A stretch of DNA of 64,000 nucleotides from Symsagittifera roscoffensis (taxonomy: Eukaryota; Xenacoelomorpha; Acoela; Convolutidae): positions 76,748,349-76,812,348 of the forward strand of contig NC_087062.1 in assembly GCF_963678635.1 (NCBI RefSeq), in the 5' to 3' direction. Of the stretch, positions 10,229 to 21,871 are shown piece after piece. The translations under genes and the position numbers were made by a program. Each line of letters opens with the position of its first letter. The stretch's first letter is position 1. The notes beneath the pieces were generated by a model. It had not been told where the DNA came from. It did not search any database and saw only the letters and a program-made list of their open reading frames with translations.

Positions 10229-10685
10229 CTCTTTGATTAAATACTGTTGTAAGTAATTGTTGTTTGGTATTAACTTCGTTCTTTGTAATTAAATGATTTC
10301 TTCAATTTCATTTTAATTATGAGAATAGATGAGACGTTCAGGTTAATCGTTGAAAAACTATTAGAACTTAATTCAGTGCTCCAAACTCGCACACATGTTA
10401 AAAAACTTGATTAATTTTGCACACATATTAGGAAAAACACTAGAAAATTTGTACACAAGTAAAAAAAAAATGAATGTTTTCGCTTCTTGTCAAAAAAATC
10501 AAACACTTTTTGCACTTTATAGGCCCACAAAAATATGAATTAAACGAAAATTGTGTATCGGTAGATAAGATTTTACCGTAAATTGCCATTAATTTACCTG
10601 AGGATCAATCTTTGTTTATAATTCAAAGTGCTGATTTGTGTCAGATTTTTAATTGTGATTAAAAACAAAATCAACAGGAGATATA

Positions 10686-10985
10686 ATGAAAAGAAAAGGT
10701 CCACAATATCTTCAGTGTTCTTACGACATTATAAGAATAGATTCCCTAATGAATTATATTGATATTATAGAATATATTATACTAGGTGATCCAAAATTTC
10801 CTTCACTTTGTTGTATTCTTTTCATTTCAGGAGAAAAAAATGAAGACATAATATCAAGTACATAACAGTACATGAAGGATCAATCCTTTTAAATTCGTGA
10901 ATTTAAAAAATCTATTAAAAACTCTTTCCACAGCATAAAAATAGAACTAAGGGACACTACAGGTGAAAGAATTCCTTTTAAGCAA
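10686..10985 (+). pseudogene. Conserved module ORF ahead of pX-like gene, copy B
   Basis: This is the equivalent of 5442-5800, starting at the matching ATG. It keeps IKIELRDTTGERIPF and then breaks off where B carries a deletion of about 175 bases relative to A. It is clearly non-functional. Confidence 0.42.
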
Positions 10986-11256
10986 TTCCCTTGATTAAAA
11001 ACTATATAGTCGCAGCTGCAAGCAAAAAGAATTGGAGCAGATTTTTCTCAAATTGCTGCTACAGAGATTGGAGAAGTTGTCAGTGGACGAAAAAAAACTC
11101 AAAACATTTGCAAAAGATATTGGAAAAAAAACAATTCGAAAACAGTTGGGAGGTGGAAAAATCAAATCCAAGCGTAGAACTAGAAGAACCATTTCTAGAA
11201 AGTTTAGTTTAAAAACCAGTCATTCTCGCAAAGACATTTTGGACAAAATAAAGTGA
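10986..11256 (+). pseudogene. pX-like basic virion protein, copy B
   Basis: This is homologous to 5848-6246 but has lost the glycine-rich N-terminus. The segment from 11032 stays open for 74 codons and ends KIKSKRRTRRTISRKF plus SHSRKDILDKIK before TGA. The strongly basic tail supports a nucleic-acid-binding virion protein. Confidence 0.55.
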
Positions 11257-11354
11257 GTGTAAATCAAAGTACGGAGCTTTCATTTTCGGTACGGAGCTTT
11301 TACAAATTCTTCTTTCGAGATTTTTGATAAAGTCCCAGATTTGAAAACAATTAT

Positions 11355-12392
11355 TCATCTTACACACAAGAAGTGTATCCCAGTACTTCTCTAGATGAAA
11401 ACAGTATTGAGTTTGAGCTTGAGACTGACTGTAATCGTTATTTGAATATGCTAGATATCAACATCAGTTTGAAGCTTCAATTATTGAAAGGAAGAATGAT
11501 TGATGTTTTTAAAAAAAGAGAAAGCAGAACATAAAGCTAAATCAGAGGATGATTCAGATGAGGAACTACAACCTACTTAACTTATGTAAACAATCTACTA
11601 CATTCTCTATTTTCCAATGGTGAAGTTTATTATAACAATACAATGGCCTACAGCGCCATTGGATTATATCCTCATGAATCCCCATGAAGCTCAAAAACCA
11701 AAGTTCGAGCTAATCATTTCGAGCTAGACTATTTTTAGATGCTGTCTGATAAATCAAATGTTAGTCTGAAAAATGTTTAATAATAGCTGTTTACTAGAAA
11801 AATTTTTGTAGCTGAACCTAATTGTCAATACTTGCAATGGAATCTGGAAAGGGAACCTGCTCATTACAGTTACATGGAAACCATCCAAAGAATTTTTATC
11901 ATTCCATCTCGTCAAAACTAGTTTATTCAGGAAAATGATTTCAATAATGCCCCAATCAGAAAAACAGCTGTTGCAATGAATGCAAATTCAGCTGTTACGG
12001 GATTTTTTCAAAAAAAAACTTTCAATTGTCAACAATTTCAATTGAGAGAGCTTAGAATTATTCGGGGCGGAAGAGCAATTGTTTCAGATACAACTTCTCC
12101 TTGTCGTTACTTTATTACAACAAAGAAAGCAATGCAGTTCAAAGAAAATTTCCAGCTCTTCCTATGGAAGATTTTCAAAATCACTATATTCTAGTTTTCG
12201 ACTTGACTTTATTTCAGGATGCAGCTGAACAGTTGCATCATCCATAACTTAGTGGAGAAATCTTGAGATAAGAAATGTTTTTCCAATTTCCATTGGAGCA
12301 AGTAACAGAAGTCATAGTCTTGGGAGAAAGACTATCAAACAATCAAGTTGGTAAATTCGGAATATTTATGGAAAGATTTTTTTTTTTTTTTT
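11355..12392 (+). pseudogene. Capsid protein of the F54H12.2-like family, copy B
   Basis: This is collinear with 6274-7498 but has an internal deletion of about 200 bases after GLYPHE. The C-terminal half is better preserved than in A, for example FQLRELRIIRGGRAIVSDTT and FPLEQVTEVIVLGERLSNNQ. It is not functional. Confidence 0.65.
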
Positions 12393-12727
12393 TGAATTTC
12401 AAGGTTCATATAAAAATATTGTACTTTTTGAGACTTTTCATCGTTATTGTCTCTGTACTATCTTTTTTTTCAGAGCTAAAAGTCCAGAAAAAATAGAGAA
12501 GGAATTCTGTTCAATTGAAAATCCGAGACATTTCTTCAACCTAGACTGTAAAACAAGGTTCAATAATCTTTGTCCAGTTCATAAGACTTGTGTATGGGAC
12601 TTTGTTGATTCAATTCCTAAATGCGTGTAAGTCAATAATCTTTATTTTACTATCCTAAAATACATTATCAAACTATCAATTTCTTTGTTTTAGATGTAAA
12701 TCAGCCTACAATTGTAAAGATGGATAA
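12393..12727 (+). pseudogene. EGF-like cysteine-rich ORF between capsid and protease, copy B
   Basis: It has a better hydrophobic leader than copy A (ILYFLRLFIVIVSVLSFF), then after a frame change or a possible second intron ending TTTTTTTTCAG it reads FNLDCKTRFNNLCPVHKTC and CVWDFVDSIPKCV. The candidate intron is 12627-12693 (GTAAGT to TTTTAG), after which CKSAYNCKDG and TAA follow. All six cysteines of an EGF-like pattern are present. The stop overlaps the protease ATG. Confidence 0.45.
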
Positions 12728-13110
12728 TTTTTCTTTTCTGCAAATTATTGAAAGAATTCTTGAGCTCAGTTTCAAGTACATGGGATCATACCCTTCTGAT
12801 ACAGCACCTCAATTAGCAAAACATTCTTTTGCAATGATTAACTTAGCCTGAAGCAAGGATAGAGGCAAACACGGGATCATGATTGCTCGACTGGATAAAA
12901 GTTACCACTTTGCTGATTCTTTGGGTAGAAAGAGATCAACTTAGTCATTTCTAAAAAAAGAATTGATGAATGGTTCCTTGAAAGCTAAAAAAAAGATAAT
13001 TTGTGTTAACTTCACGCAATTTATTTAGCAATTCTTCTTTTTATTTTCTGCCAGAAGAGTTTGAAGAATATTCATGATGTGAATTTTTTGACTTTCATTA
13101 AAATTTTTAG
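12720..13110 (+). pseudogene. Adenain-like cysteine protease, copy B
   Basis: This is homologous to the copy A protease and starts at the equivalent ATG (MDNFSFLQIIERILELSF). It has an early stop after SFAMINLA, the tryptophan following the active-site histidine is lost (DRGKHGIMIARLD), and a stop follows GRKRST. Non-functional. Confidence 0.6.
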
Positions 13111-13494
13111 TAAATATGCATTTTTTATTTATAAGTGTGAGTTAACTATACAATGTAGTGAATTGTTTAGTTTACTTATGTAATTCAGCTATTTAAATTC
13201 CTTAATTTAATTTACAAAAAGCATCTTAGCAACTAAATTTTTGGTGAAATACGCAGAGAATGATGATGGAACATGGATGTTGAAGTGCCCCAATTGGAAG
13301 AATTAACGAGAGAATAGATAAATTTATGAAAGTTGTAACCAACTTCTAGTAAATTGTATAATCTTCCTAAAAGTTTACGACGAGAAAGATAGAAAAATTA
13401 TCAAAGAAAAGTATCGAACACAAAAAAATTATGTGAAACTATATATTTCTCAGTGTAAACTTTTACCGGGCCAGAGCAATTGACAAAGTTGGAT
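13110..13494. other. 3' non-coding end of copy B
   Basis: This is the counterpart of 8242-8615. Homology to copy A stops at GGAT (13491-13494). Beyond it the sequence is unrelated to the start of another unit. Confidence 0.4.
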
Positions 13495-14240
13495 GATAGT
13501 TTTTCGAAAATTTCAGAAATTAAATTTTTTTTTTTGAAAGACTAAAGACAAAGTGATAAAGAGAATTGAAATTAATCATAGCAAGAAATATGGCAGAATA
13601 AATAAATAAATATTTTGAAGTAAAAATGAGAACTGGATAAAAACATCTGATTGGTCGAGACGTAAAAAAATTTTCTGTGATATAATAATTTAGGATCCCA
13701 TACCCTAAATTGAAACTTATTTTTGTTGGAACTTACCATCTGAAACGTACCATACAAAAAAAAAATTTCAAGATTGAAATTTAAAAAAGTTTCAAAAATT
13801 GTCTGAAACCTACTTTCTGAAACTTACCATCAAAAAATAATTTTTTTTTTCGGTATTTCAAGATAAAAAAGTTTTTTTTTTCAGGATAAAAATGTATTTG
13901 CAAGAAAAACTTCAAAAGTTTTGAAAAAAAAATCACTGAAACTAACTATCTGAAACTTACCATACCAAAAATTTGTAAGAAAAAGTAGCCCTTGTACACC
14001 ACAAATTGTACGAGTTGGCTAAGAAACGCAAATATTGGCAAAGTCGAGTTCCAAAAAATTTGGGCGCGGAAAAACTTTTGTGAAACTTGCCATCACACTG
14101 AAACCTTACCATCTTAATACATTAGGAAACCTATTCCCTATCTTAATACATAGGAAATCTATTCCTTATCTTAATACATAGGTTGAAGAACCGGAAGCTC
14201 TATCCCCTATCTTAATACATGGGTTCACCGCCCACCATCC
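13495..14240. repeat. TGAAACTTACCAT and ATCTTAATACAT repeats
   Basis: Between 13725 and 14110 the motif GAAAC(T)TACCAT occurs about seven times in diverged form. From 14110 to 14222 a unit of about 30 bases around CCTATCTTAATACATAGG is repeated four times (cores at 14111, 14138, 14167 and 14207). The same combination, ACCTTACCA followed by CTATCTTAATACAT, recurs at 20520-20600 on the other side of the polymerase block. Confidence 0.5.
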
Positions 14241-15600
14241 TTACTTCTTCTTACTGTTCTATTACTGAGAGGTACCTTCAGTTCAAAGATACCTTCAACT
14301 CAAACGTGGGCTTCATCGTCAGAATAGACTTGCCGTATATGGATGGTAGTCGTGTCCAATCAGCATTCAGCTACCTCGTAGAGAATTTTTGATAAAAAGT
14401 CGTAAGCAATCAGAAACAAAGTTCCATTTGAGGCATTTCTCACAATTTTCACAATATCTCATGAAAAGGTTATATATCTTAGGTTGTTGTATCCACTTTA
14501 GAAAAATCAACATTCAAGGAATCAATTCTTCCAAATGTGTAAAACTATACAAAAGGAAAAGTGCAAAAATAATTGCCAAGATGTTGTTTGCTGTAAAAAA
14601 ATAAACAAAATTGCCGATATATATCACAAAAAAACCTTACTGAAAGTAGCATTTTTCCATGTTTTCTGATCAAGCGAATTGAATTTTTTATACGTAGGCA
14701 ATGAGAAAATATTGATTTTGAAAAGTAGTAAAAAATTCTTTGAATTTGCAGTAAATTTGAGAAAGTAGTTTGGAATTGAACCTTTTTTTGAAAGCAAAAC
14801 CTAGCTTTGCTATGGAAATCCTATTTCAAACATAATTGGGCAAGATTTTGAATTTTGACAGTTTTTAAAGAATTGAAGGAACAAGAACAAACAATTTTTG
14901 ATAAACTTCTGTTTTTCTAAAATAAATGAAGTTTCTCTTCTTGTCAGGTGTAACTCAACAGTAAATTTAAAGCTCTGATACTCAATACCCGATTCAAAAG
15001 GAAACTTTTTGATTGAATAAGTTTCCCTAAAGGCCTTTACTTAGTCGGAGAAGTCTGTTTTGGAAAACATTATTCTCCAAAATTTTTTTTAAAAACGTAA
15101 GAATCTACATGTATTTCATCAATAAGGAAATCACAAGCAATTTATTGTAGATTAGCTCGAGGAAATTCAAAAGATTTTTAATTGACAGTTTTCAGAAAGC
15201 GATAATATTTCATCCAAACTTATGTCTAAAAATAGCTAGAGTTCTGATTGGTTGAAATGTTTTATGGTACATTCTAGGTTTTTTTGTGTGAAATTTTTGT
15301 TGGCGATGACATCATTACACTAAAACTAAGTTTGCGTGGGCGGTGACATCACTTCTAAAGGAAGAATGACATCATTACCACAAAAAGATGATTGTGTATT
15401 GTAGGCGATGACGTCATTTTTAATAGAAATACGCTTATTTCCTTGGGTTAAATCATTAACTTTGTTTGCCAAGCAATAACAGTCAAATGAAACTTGCTTT
15501 AAAACTTATATTCCATTATTTTGCGAAAAGAAATTATTAAGTTTTTCATGTTTTCGATTGGTACTTTAAATGAATATATTTGGAAGTTTCCCAAAATCCT
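14241..15600. other. No gene recognised upstream of polymerase block
   Basis: Non-coding, AT-rich. A short threefold motif, GGCGATGAC(A/G)TCATT, occurs near 15303, 15340 and 15403 (GTGGGCGGTGACATCA, GTAGGCGATGACGTCA). These contain TGACGTCA/TGACATCA, which resemble CRE-type sites and may belong to the promoter of the polymerase gene. One low-quality frame (14389-14604) is not supported. Confidence 0.35.
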
Positions 15601-15639
15601 AGTTTTTTGTTTCCTAACTTTTTGATAAAGACTGCCCAT

Positions 15640-18600
15640 TACCGCAACGAAAAAGTTAATGTGGAGGCTTTGAAAATATGTACTTTCGCTAAAACGCAGC
15701 TCAAAATGGAAAAAATTGTCAAGGGAAATCTTTCTTGTCCTGATTGTAAGTATTTCACTTACATTCAGCAAGAATTGAATTATCAATTGGCCTTGAAGCA
15801 TAACCCATCATTCCAAGCAATGGACGGCTTGTCTTCCTGGTGATCAAGAGTTCCCAAGTTACTACTATCTCCAACAACATCGGAGAAAAAAACATGGAGC
15901 AAAACAACGCGAAGCAAGCGAGACTGTGGCACACTTGCCCAAATTTGTGGAGAAAGATGGAGGGAAAAGTGAAAAATTGAAGAAACAATTTAGTGCTTGC
16001 CAATATTTTCTAGTGGATACGGAGATGGAAAAAGGGGAAACATAAGGTACTTATTTTCCAAATGTCAAGATAGATACTAAAATGATCAAAGGCAAACTTG
16101 AAAAAGTGTTCAATAAGGCCGATTCTGCCACTAAAATCAACATTGCTCTGGGATTTATTTTTCTAATTATTGAGAGTGGTGAATATCGATGTTTCTACGC
16201 TCATGAAAGCAACTCTTTGTTTGAAAAACCTCAATTACTGTGTACTAAAGCAAACCCTATAACAACTCAAATGAAAGTAGAGAAATTTGATATTGTAGAG
16301 CAATATACCCAAGACCGTCAAAACACAAGATTCAGATTCAAGCTGATTACGAACGTTACAATTTTTGTTGCTTAGCCCAAAAACATCCCAATGGGATGTG
16401 CGGGCTCTGTCTTATCTGAGCCTCTACTAAGACATACGCAAGTCTACTGTCTCTTATCTAACAAAGACAGCGAATCATACAAATATCATTTATGTTTTTG
16501 CCGCGCATTAGCCATGAGCATGAACGGACGCAATGATCTCGACTCTCAATTTTCTAGATAATTTGCACCTAAGTTTGTATCAAAAACTGGTCATGATCTT
16601 AAAAAATTTTGTCGAGTTGAAACTTACCTGTTGTCAGGAAAATTGTTCAAAGAAACATCTGTATTTATATTTTTACGACTTTTATATTCAAGAAAGAGAA
16701 TATGTACGAGAACTAGCTCAACGAAGTATTGAAAAAATAACTCAACGAAGTACTAAAATTCATCAATCATATCATTCTTACACATGACTTAATAGCTTCT
16801 TCAAGTGCTTCCGGTGTCATAGTTGTGACAATTTTTTCAGTAAACCCCACAATTTTAACAAACATTATTTGAGACTCAAGGATCATGTTGCATGTGTCTA
16901 CCCAAAGAACGTGTATGAACTTCAAAAACTTTGTTTCAAAAGCTAGAAGGATTCAATCTTCCAGTTTCTGAAGATAACAAAACTTTATCAGCGCAGCGTT
17001 TTCCAATTTTGTGTGCCTAGAGAAAAAAAAACAAAAGAGACACAAACTACAACTTGGATGTGGAAACAAGTTTTAGTCTCTATATCACCAAATTTGATTG
17101 ATGAACCCATCTTTTTATACAACAAGGAGCCACATAACTTGATTTTTGAGTTTGTTAGCAACCTCAATTTTTTGGCTGGGCAAAGTAAGCTAGAGATAAA
17201 TTCCAAGATATTGAAGTAGCAGTCAATGAACGGATGAAAAAGATATTCAAACAACTGAACGAAAGCGGTAAGAATTATTTGAGTAACAAAATTGAGTAAT
17301 AAAAAAAAATTTTGTGTTGAAGACTCGGAAGAAGTATATAAGTCAACCCAGTTTTGAAGAATTCAGAAAAATCAGCTGATTGATTTGAAACAATATCCGG
17401 AGAGACATGTATATACTTGACCAGTTCTTGGTTTTAATAGTGGTAGATATGCTTGAATTTCATAAAATCTTACCTTATCCCTTTTATGATTCGCGATAAA
17501 GAACAAGAAACATCAGTCATCAAAAAAACGAACTAGTTTTTATCTTTCAAGTTTGGAGTGTACAATATCTCGACATAATGAAAATTCTGGTTGGAGCAAC
17601 AACTCTCGACTCCTTTCTCAAAGCCTATAAGGCTAGCGAAACGAAAAGATTCTTCCCGTATGACTGGTTTGATAACCCAGACAAATTCGATTTTCCCGAA
17701 TTGCTACGGTATGAAGGCTTTTTCAGTAAACTTAGAACAACAACCCTCAAGACAAAAACTTAAGGCACTATCAAAAGTTGATGAACACCAAGCACTGGAA
17801 AAGCATCAAATCACGGTACCCCCATCTGATTTAGATCATAACAATAATTTACAAGAGACTTGGAAGAATAACGGACTGACTGTGTTCAAAGATTTTTGCC
17901 GTTGTACAACAAAAAAGATTTTGTTCCAACTCTGGAAGCAATAAGAAAAATGATTCAGTTTTGTCATAACAAGGAGATAGGTATGTTGAAACTTGCATGC
18001 ACTCTGGCAAACAAATAACTGCACAATTATACAAATTTCAAAATAAGTCCAATTTGCGAAATTAATAAAGTTTTGTGTAAAAAAACACAAGAATATATGA
18101 CCGAAAAGGTGTAGTTGATTAGATATTTATCAGAAACTTATCAAATACTTGTAATACGATCGCTCGAATTGATGCCAGCCCGCTTTACTCATACTCAATA
18201 TGTCCAGTTATGCCTACAGGCTGTGCACCAAATTGGAGTTGGACACCGACATGCTGAAGTTTAAAGCTAGACATAACCAATCTCGCAACTTTGAGAATAT
18301 GGTCATATCATTCTACAATGAAGAAAGAGCAGAATGCAAAATTGAGAGCTTTTTTACATCTGGAAAACAGAAAAAAGTTGAAGTTTTAGACGTGGATGTG
18401 ATTGTGATCACTGTAAAACAGTATTCGAAGCAATGGGATGTTATTATCACTTCTGATCCTGTTAAGAAGCTCAAACATCCTTAACAGATCAGGATATTGA
18501 GCGAGGTAATGAGAAGAGAGAGAATGGCAAAATTGAAGAAAAGTAGGAGTGTGAGTGGTGGGAAAAACTTAAAATCAATGACAAGATTAAAAAATATGTC

Positions 18601-19869
18601 AGAACCCAGTTTCCCAGCAACAAACCACTTTCTACAGGCTCTCTTTTAGCAAAAAATATTGGACGGAACTCTTTTTCGCTAGGTTCAAAGCGTTTTAATT
18701 GTTCCAGATGAACTAAAATCTAATTTGCCAACTTTCTCTCAATTTTTAAAAACAGCAAAGTTGGAAGAACCAATAATATGAAACACTATGCAACCGAAAA
18801 CTAAATGTTACAACATCCTTAGTGAATGCTGCTATCTAGCGTTAAGCCAGAAAATGGAACAGTGTTAACTCTTCTGTTCAATATTTATTTGGAACTTGTC
18901 TTGCAGTTCACCAAAATGTACAGTTTTGCTCTAGAATATTTTTCGTACAGAGTACTAGAATATTTTTCGTAAAATTGTTCAATCAGTGGTTGATGCTAGA
19001 AGAGAAGAAGTTGAAAACTCTCTTTCAAAAAAAATAGCGGAAAACAAAAAACTTTTGGGTAATTCGTCCGATAGATATCAGATCATGGATAGATCCAGGC
19101 ATGCAATCAAGAAATATCTGGACGATGAAAAATCGCATAAGGCATTAAATGAACAATTTTCTTAAAGACTGAACATATTTCATAAAGAGTTTCATGTGGT
19201 TGAATTGCTGAAATCAGCCATTCACCACAGAGAACCCATAACTGTTGGTTTTTCATACTTCAGTATGCGAAGCTGAGAATGTTGGAGCTGTACTACAACT
19301 TCTTTGACAAGTTCTTTGATGAAAATCATTTTGAGGAGTTGAAGATGAACACAGACTCACTCACTTAGCTCTTGCTGAAGAACATTCAATTGAGTGTATC
19401 CAACCAGATAGGGAGCTGCTTCTGCCAAAATGAGGCAAAGTGATTGCAGAGAGTCTTTTAAGGCAGATGCAAAAACTAATTTCTTTCCGCGAACGTGTAT
19501 CCGCACTAGCCGAAAGAAACAGAATAAGCGGGAGCCGGGACTTGTCAAAGAGAAGATAGGACGTACAGAAATGCTAAGTTGGTGTAGCATGATAAATGCT
19601 GCTATGACAACAAGTCAGATAAACTCAATTTCACTAGTAAATGTTTCAACAAACGACTTCTAGAAGATTCTGGAGACTGACTCATGTCAAAGTACAAGAG
19701 AACACTCGATGAAGCATTCAACCTACCATCTACTAAAAGAGGATTCAGAAATTCAAATCATATGTTGGCTACATTACATAAGAGCAAACAAAGAAAGGAC
19801 TTATTTATTTTTAACCAAAGAGACAAGTTCACGATGATGGATTTCATATAAAACAATTGAGTTTATAAG
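15640..19869 (+). pseudogene. Protein-primed family B DNA polymerase, decayed
   Basis: About 4.2 kb of broken coding sequence. The N-terminal part has zinc-finger text (SCPDCKYFTYIQQELNYQLA; YYYLQQHRRKKHG). Then come an open part at 16082-16375, an exonuclease-type FNSGRY at 17432 (followed by Ala instead of Asp), and a polymerase stretch ASETKRFFPYDWFDNPDKFD at 17629-17688. A motif A remnant IDASPLYSYS is at about 18168, CKIESFFTSGKQKKVEVLD at 18337, a motif B remnant KLLGNSSDRYQIMDRSR at 19045, and a motif C remnant NTDSL at 19348. The end (DGFHIKQLSL) is at 19840-19869. The FFPYDWFD region and motif order are those of Polinton/adintovirus polymerases that start replication from a protein primer. 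Motif C has Asn for the first catalytic Asp. There are many stops and frameshifts. Confidence 0.7.
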
Positions 19870-20254
19870 AACTAATGCAATGTGATGTGTTTTTAAGGTA
19901 TGTCATGTATTAGATTTTTGTACGATGTAGCACTTTGTTGGTTCTTTTTATAAAGTTCAAACACGGCGCAGTCATTTATATACTTTTTTTTCGTAATATA
20001 GTTTTTTTCTCAAAAAACTTAATTTTTTTGCGAAGTTTCAAAAGGTGTTAGCATAAATTCAGGTAAATAAAGCGGTGCTTTGATAAGTAAAATCATTTAA
20101 CAAAAAAGCTAGTAGGTCGAACTATATCAAATTTTATCGGGTTTTGGAGTTTTTGTTTTAAACATTTTGATTTTTTTTATACAAAATCTAAGCTTTTGCT
20201 GAAAACATCTTAGTATTGAGTTACAAGGAACCAAAAACCTAGTCTATTTACTAC
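19870..20254. other. No gene recognised after polymerase block
   Basis: AT-rich non-coding DNA; nothing else seen. Confidence 0.35.
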
Positions 20255-20410
20255 ATTGTACAGTTCAGGCGTAATTAACCATTGACAGTTTTCATGAACC
20301 AAAAACATAACCTAATACCTTCATTGACTTAGCATTGACCTACCATGAAACAAAAACATAATCTAATACCTTCATTGTACAGTTCACGCGTAATTAACCA
20401 TTGACATTTA
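20255..20410. repeat. Tandem repeat with ATTGTACAGTTCA(C/G)GCGTAATTAACCA
   Basis: The motif ATTGTACAGTTCA(G/C)GCGTAATTAACCATTGACA occurs twice about 115 bases apart. Inside the first unit, a CATGAA(C/A)(C)AAAAACATAA(C/T)CTAATACCTTCATTG segment is itself repeated about 60 bases apart. Confidence 0.55.
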
Positions 20411-20780
20411 CCAATTAGATAATGCGCACCCAATTTTCTTCCAAAAACCGAGATATACACACAAAAACAAAAACAAACACCACAAACACCCTTTTCCTAT
20501 CATTCTTTTAACAGTACGCAAACCATGAAACCTTACCAATTCTGTTCCTATCTTAATACATTTCTAACTCTATAACCAATGTTAATACATAGCCTGCAGA
20601 CCTTTCCCTGTCCTAAAACAGGGGGGTCTGCAGGACCCGCTCCCCCACTTCAGCTACAACATCTACTACTGATGTGGTTATTTCCGAATACAGATGAAAG
20701 CTAAGTAAATTTTCGTTTGGCTTTTTTTCTAAAAACTCTAACACGATAGCCCCCCTGTTTTAACCAGACCAAAAGTTCAA
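20411..20780. other. Repeat-rich spacer with a C/G-rich inverted repeat
   Basis: It contains another ACCTTACCA plus CTATCTTAATACAT pair (20524-20560). It also contains a short inverted repeat, CCTGCAGACC...GGGGGGTCTGCAGG (20592-20635), which could form a hairpin. No coding sequence. Confidence 0.4.
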
Positions 20781-20782
20781 AA

Positions 20783-21660
20783 GTCGACTGGCTAGGTAGA
20801 CAAGGTGAAAAACGATTCGAATTAAGGTGACTGACATCAGCTAGCCCTCAGCAGGGTTTTTCTAATCCTCCGTCGCTGTGTAATTTCTGGGCCAATGTAA
20901 TATAGAGGTTTTTAAAGAGCGTCTGGGTGGAACTGTTTATGACAGGAGAACAAAATAATCAGCAAAAGATCCATACAACATAATCCTCCGCTCCGCGCTT
21001 AAGCCCGAGGTAGAGTCCTCACTGTCTTGTTTTGTACTAGCCGAAAGGTTTGGACCCTCTGGCTATTTCATTTTAGCTTTTTGAGCTAGTTAAGATCGGA
21101 AGTTCCAGGGGCCGGAGCATTAGATTCATTTTCATGATCCCGTTTCTCCCAAAGCTCTGGGACAAAAAAAACTAAGCAGAAAACGCAAACCTAATCAAAA
21201 ATAGCTTATAACTGAGAAAGTCGACTGGCTAGGTAGACAAGGTGAAAAACGATTCGAACTAAGGTGAGTGACATCAGCTAGCCCACAGCAGGGTTTTTTT
21301 AATCCTCCGTGGCTGTGTAATTTCTGGGCCAATGTAATATAGAGGTTTTTAAAGAGCGCCTGGGTGGAACTGTTTATGACAGGAGAACAAATTAATCAGC
21401 AAAAGATCCATACAACATAATCCTCCGCTCCGCGCTTAAGCCCGACATAGAGTCCTCACTATCTTGTTTTGTACTAGCCGAAAGGTTCGGACCCTCTGGC
21501 TATTTCATTTTAGCTTTTTGAGCTAGTTGAGATCGGAAGTTCCAGGGGCCGGAGCGTTAGATTCGATTTCATGATCCCGTTTCTCCCAAAGCTTTGGGAC
21601 AAAATAAAAAAACTAAGCAGAAAACGTAAACTTAATCACAATTAGCTTATAACTGAGAAA
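20783..21660. repeat. 437-441 bp tandem duplication
   Basis: Unit 1 (20783-21219) and unit 2 (21220-21660) both begin GTCGACTGGCTAGGTAGACA and end near TTATAACTGAGAAA, with only a few per cent difference by eye. The units are richer in G+C than the surroundings and have no open frame of note. They contain GCTCCGCGCTTAAGCCCGA and a nearly palindromic AGCTTTTTGAGCTAGTT segment. I could not match them to 5S rRNA, U-snRNA or tRNA. They could be repeat monomers, or LTR/leader sequence of the retroelement remnant to the right. Confidence 0.7.
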
Positions 21661-21870
21661 GAGCCAAAACCTATTTATTGTAAACCGAAAAAAAAAACAG
21701 TAATAAATTTTAAAACAAAACATTAAATGACAGTTTATATAATGTTTCAAGACAAAATGCGACTTTCCAATTGTTTTCCGATTGATTTTTATAAGTTTTG
21801 ATCTAAATATCAGGCGTTTTGATTGATAGTTAAGTACCCTCCTTTGAGTGGTGTTTGAGTTTTTATACAC
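21661..21870. other. AT-rich spacer
   Basis: Nothing recognised apart from a stretch of low-quality open frame on the minus strand. Confidence 0.3.
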
Positions 21871-21871
21871 A

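Larger units (their letters stand above)
8616..13494 (+). mobile_element. Polinton/adintovirus-like module, copy B (internally deleted)
   Basis: This is a direct repeat of copy A starting directly after it. It aligns with A over the left edge, the divergent promoter region, the first ORF, then after a gap over the conserved ORF, pX-like, capsid, EGF-like and protease genes. Compared with A it lacks about 3.5 kb between the first ORF and position 10660 (the unknown ORF, the ATPase and the basic protein), about 175 bp in front of the pX-like ORF, and about 200 bp inside the capsid gene. By eye the two copies differ at roughly a tenth of positions, except for one block that is almost identical. 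Homology ends at 13494 exactly where A ends. Confidence 0.72.

Noticed and set aside
13720-14230. CRISPR-like array
   Set aside because: Repeats are diverged and unevenly spaced, spacers are absent, and the sequence is eukaryotic.
15728-15775. Short intron GTAAGT...TTCAG inside the polymerase zinc-finger region
   Set aside because: The stretch reads through in frame with conserved-looking text (CPDCKYFTYIQQELNY), and it is too short for a normal intron.
20783-21660. Tandem 5S rRNA, snRNA or spliced-leader gene units
   Set aside because: I found no 5S internal promoter, no Sm-site/stem combination of U-snRNAs and no other signature. Only the tandem layout suggested it.
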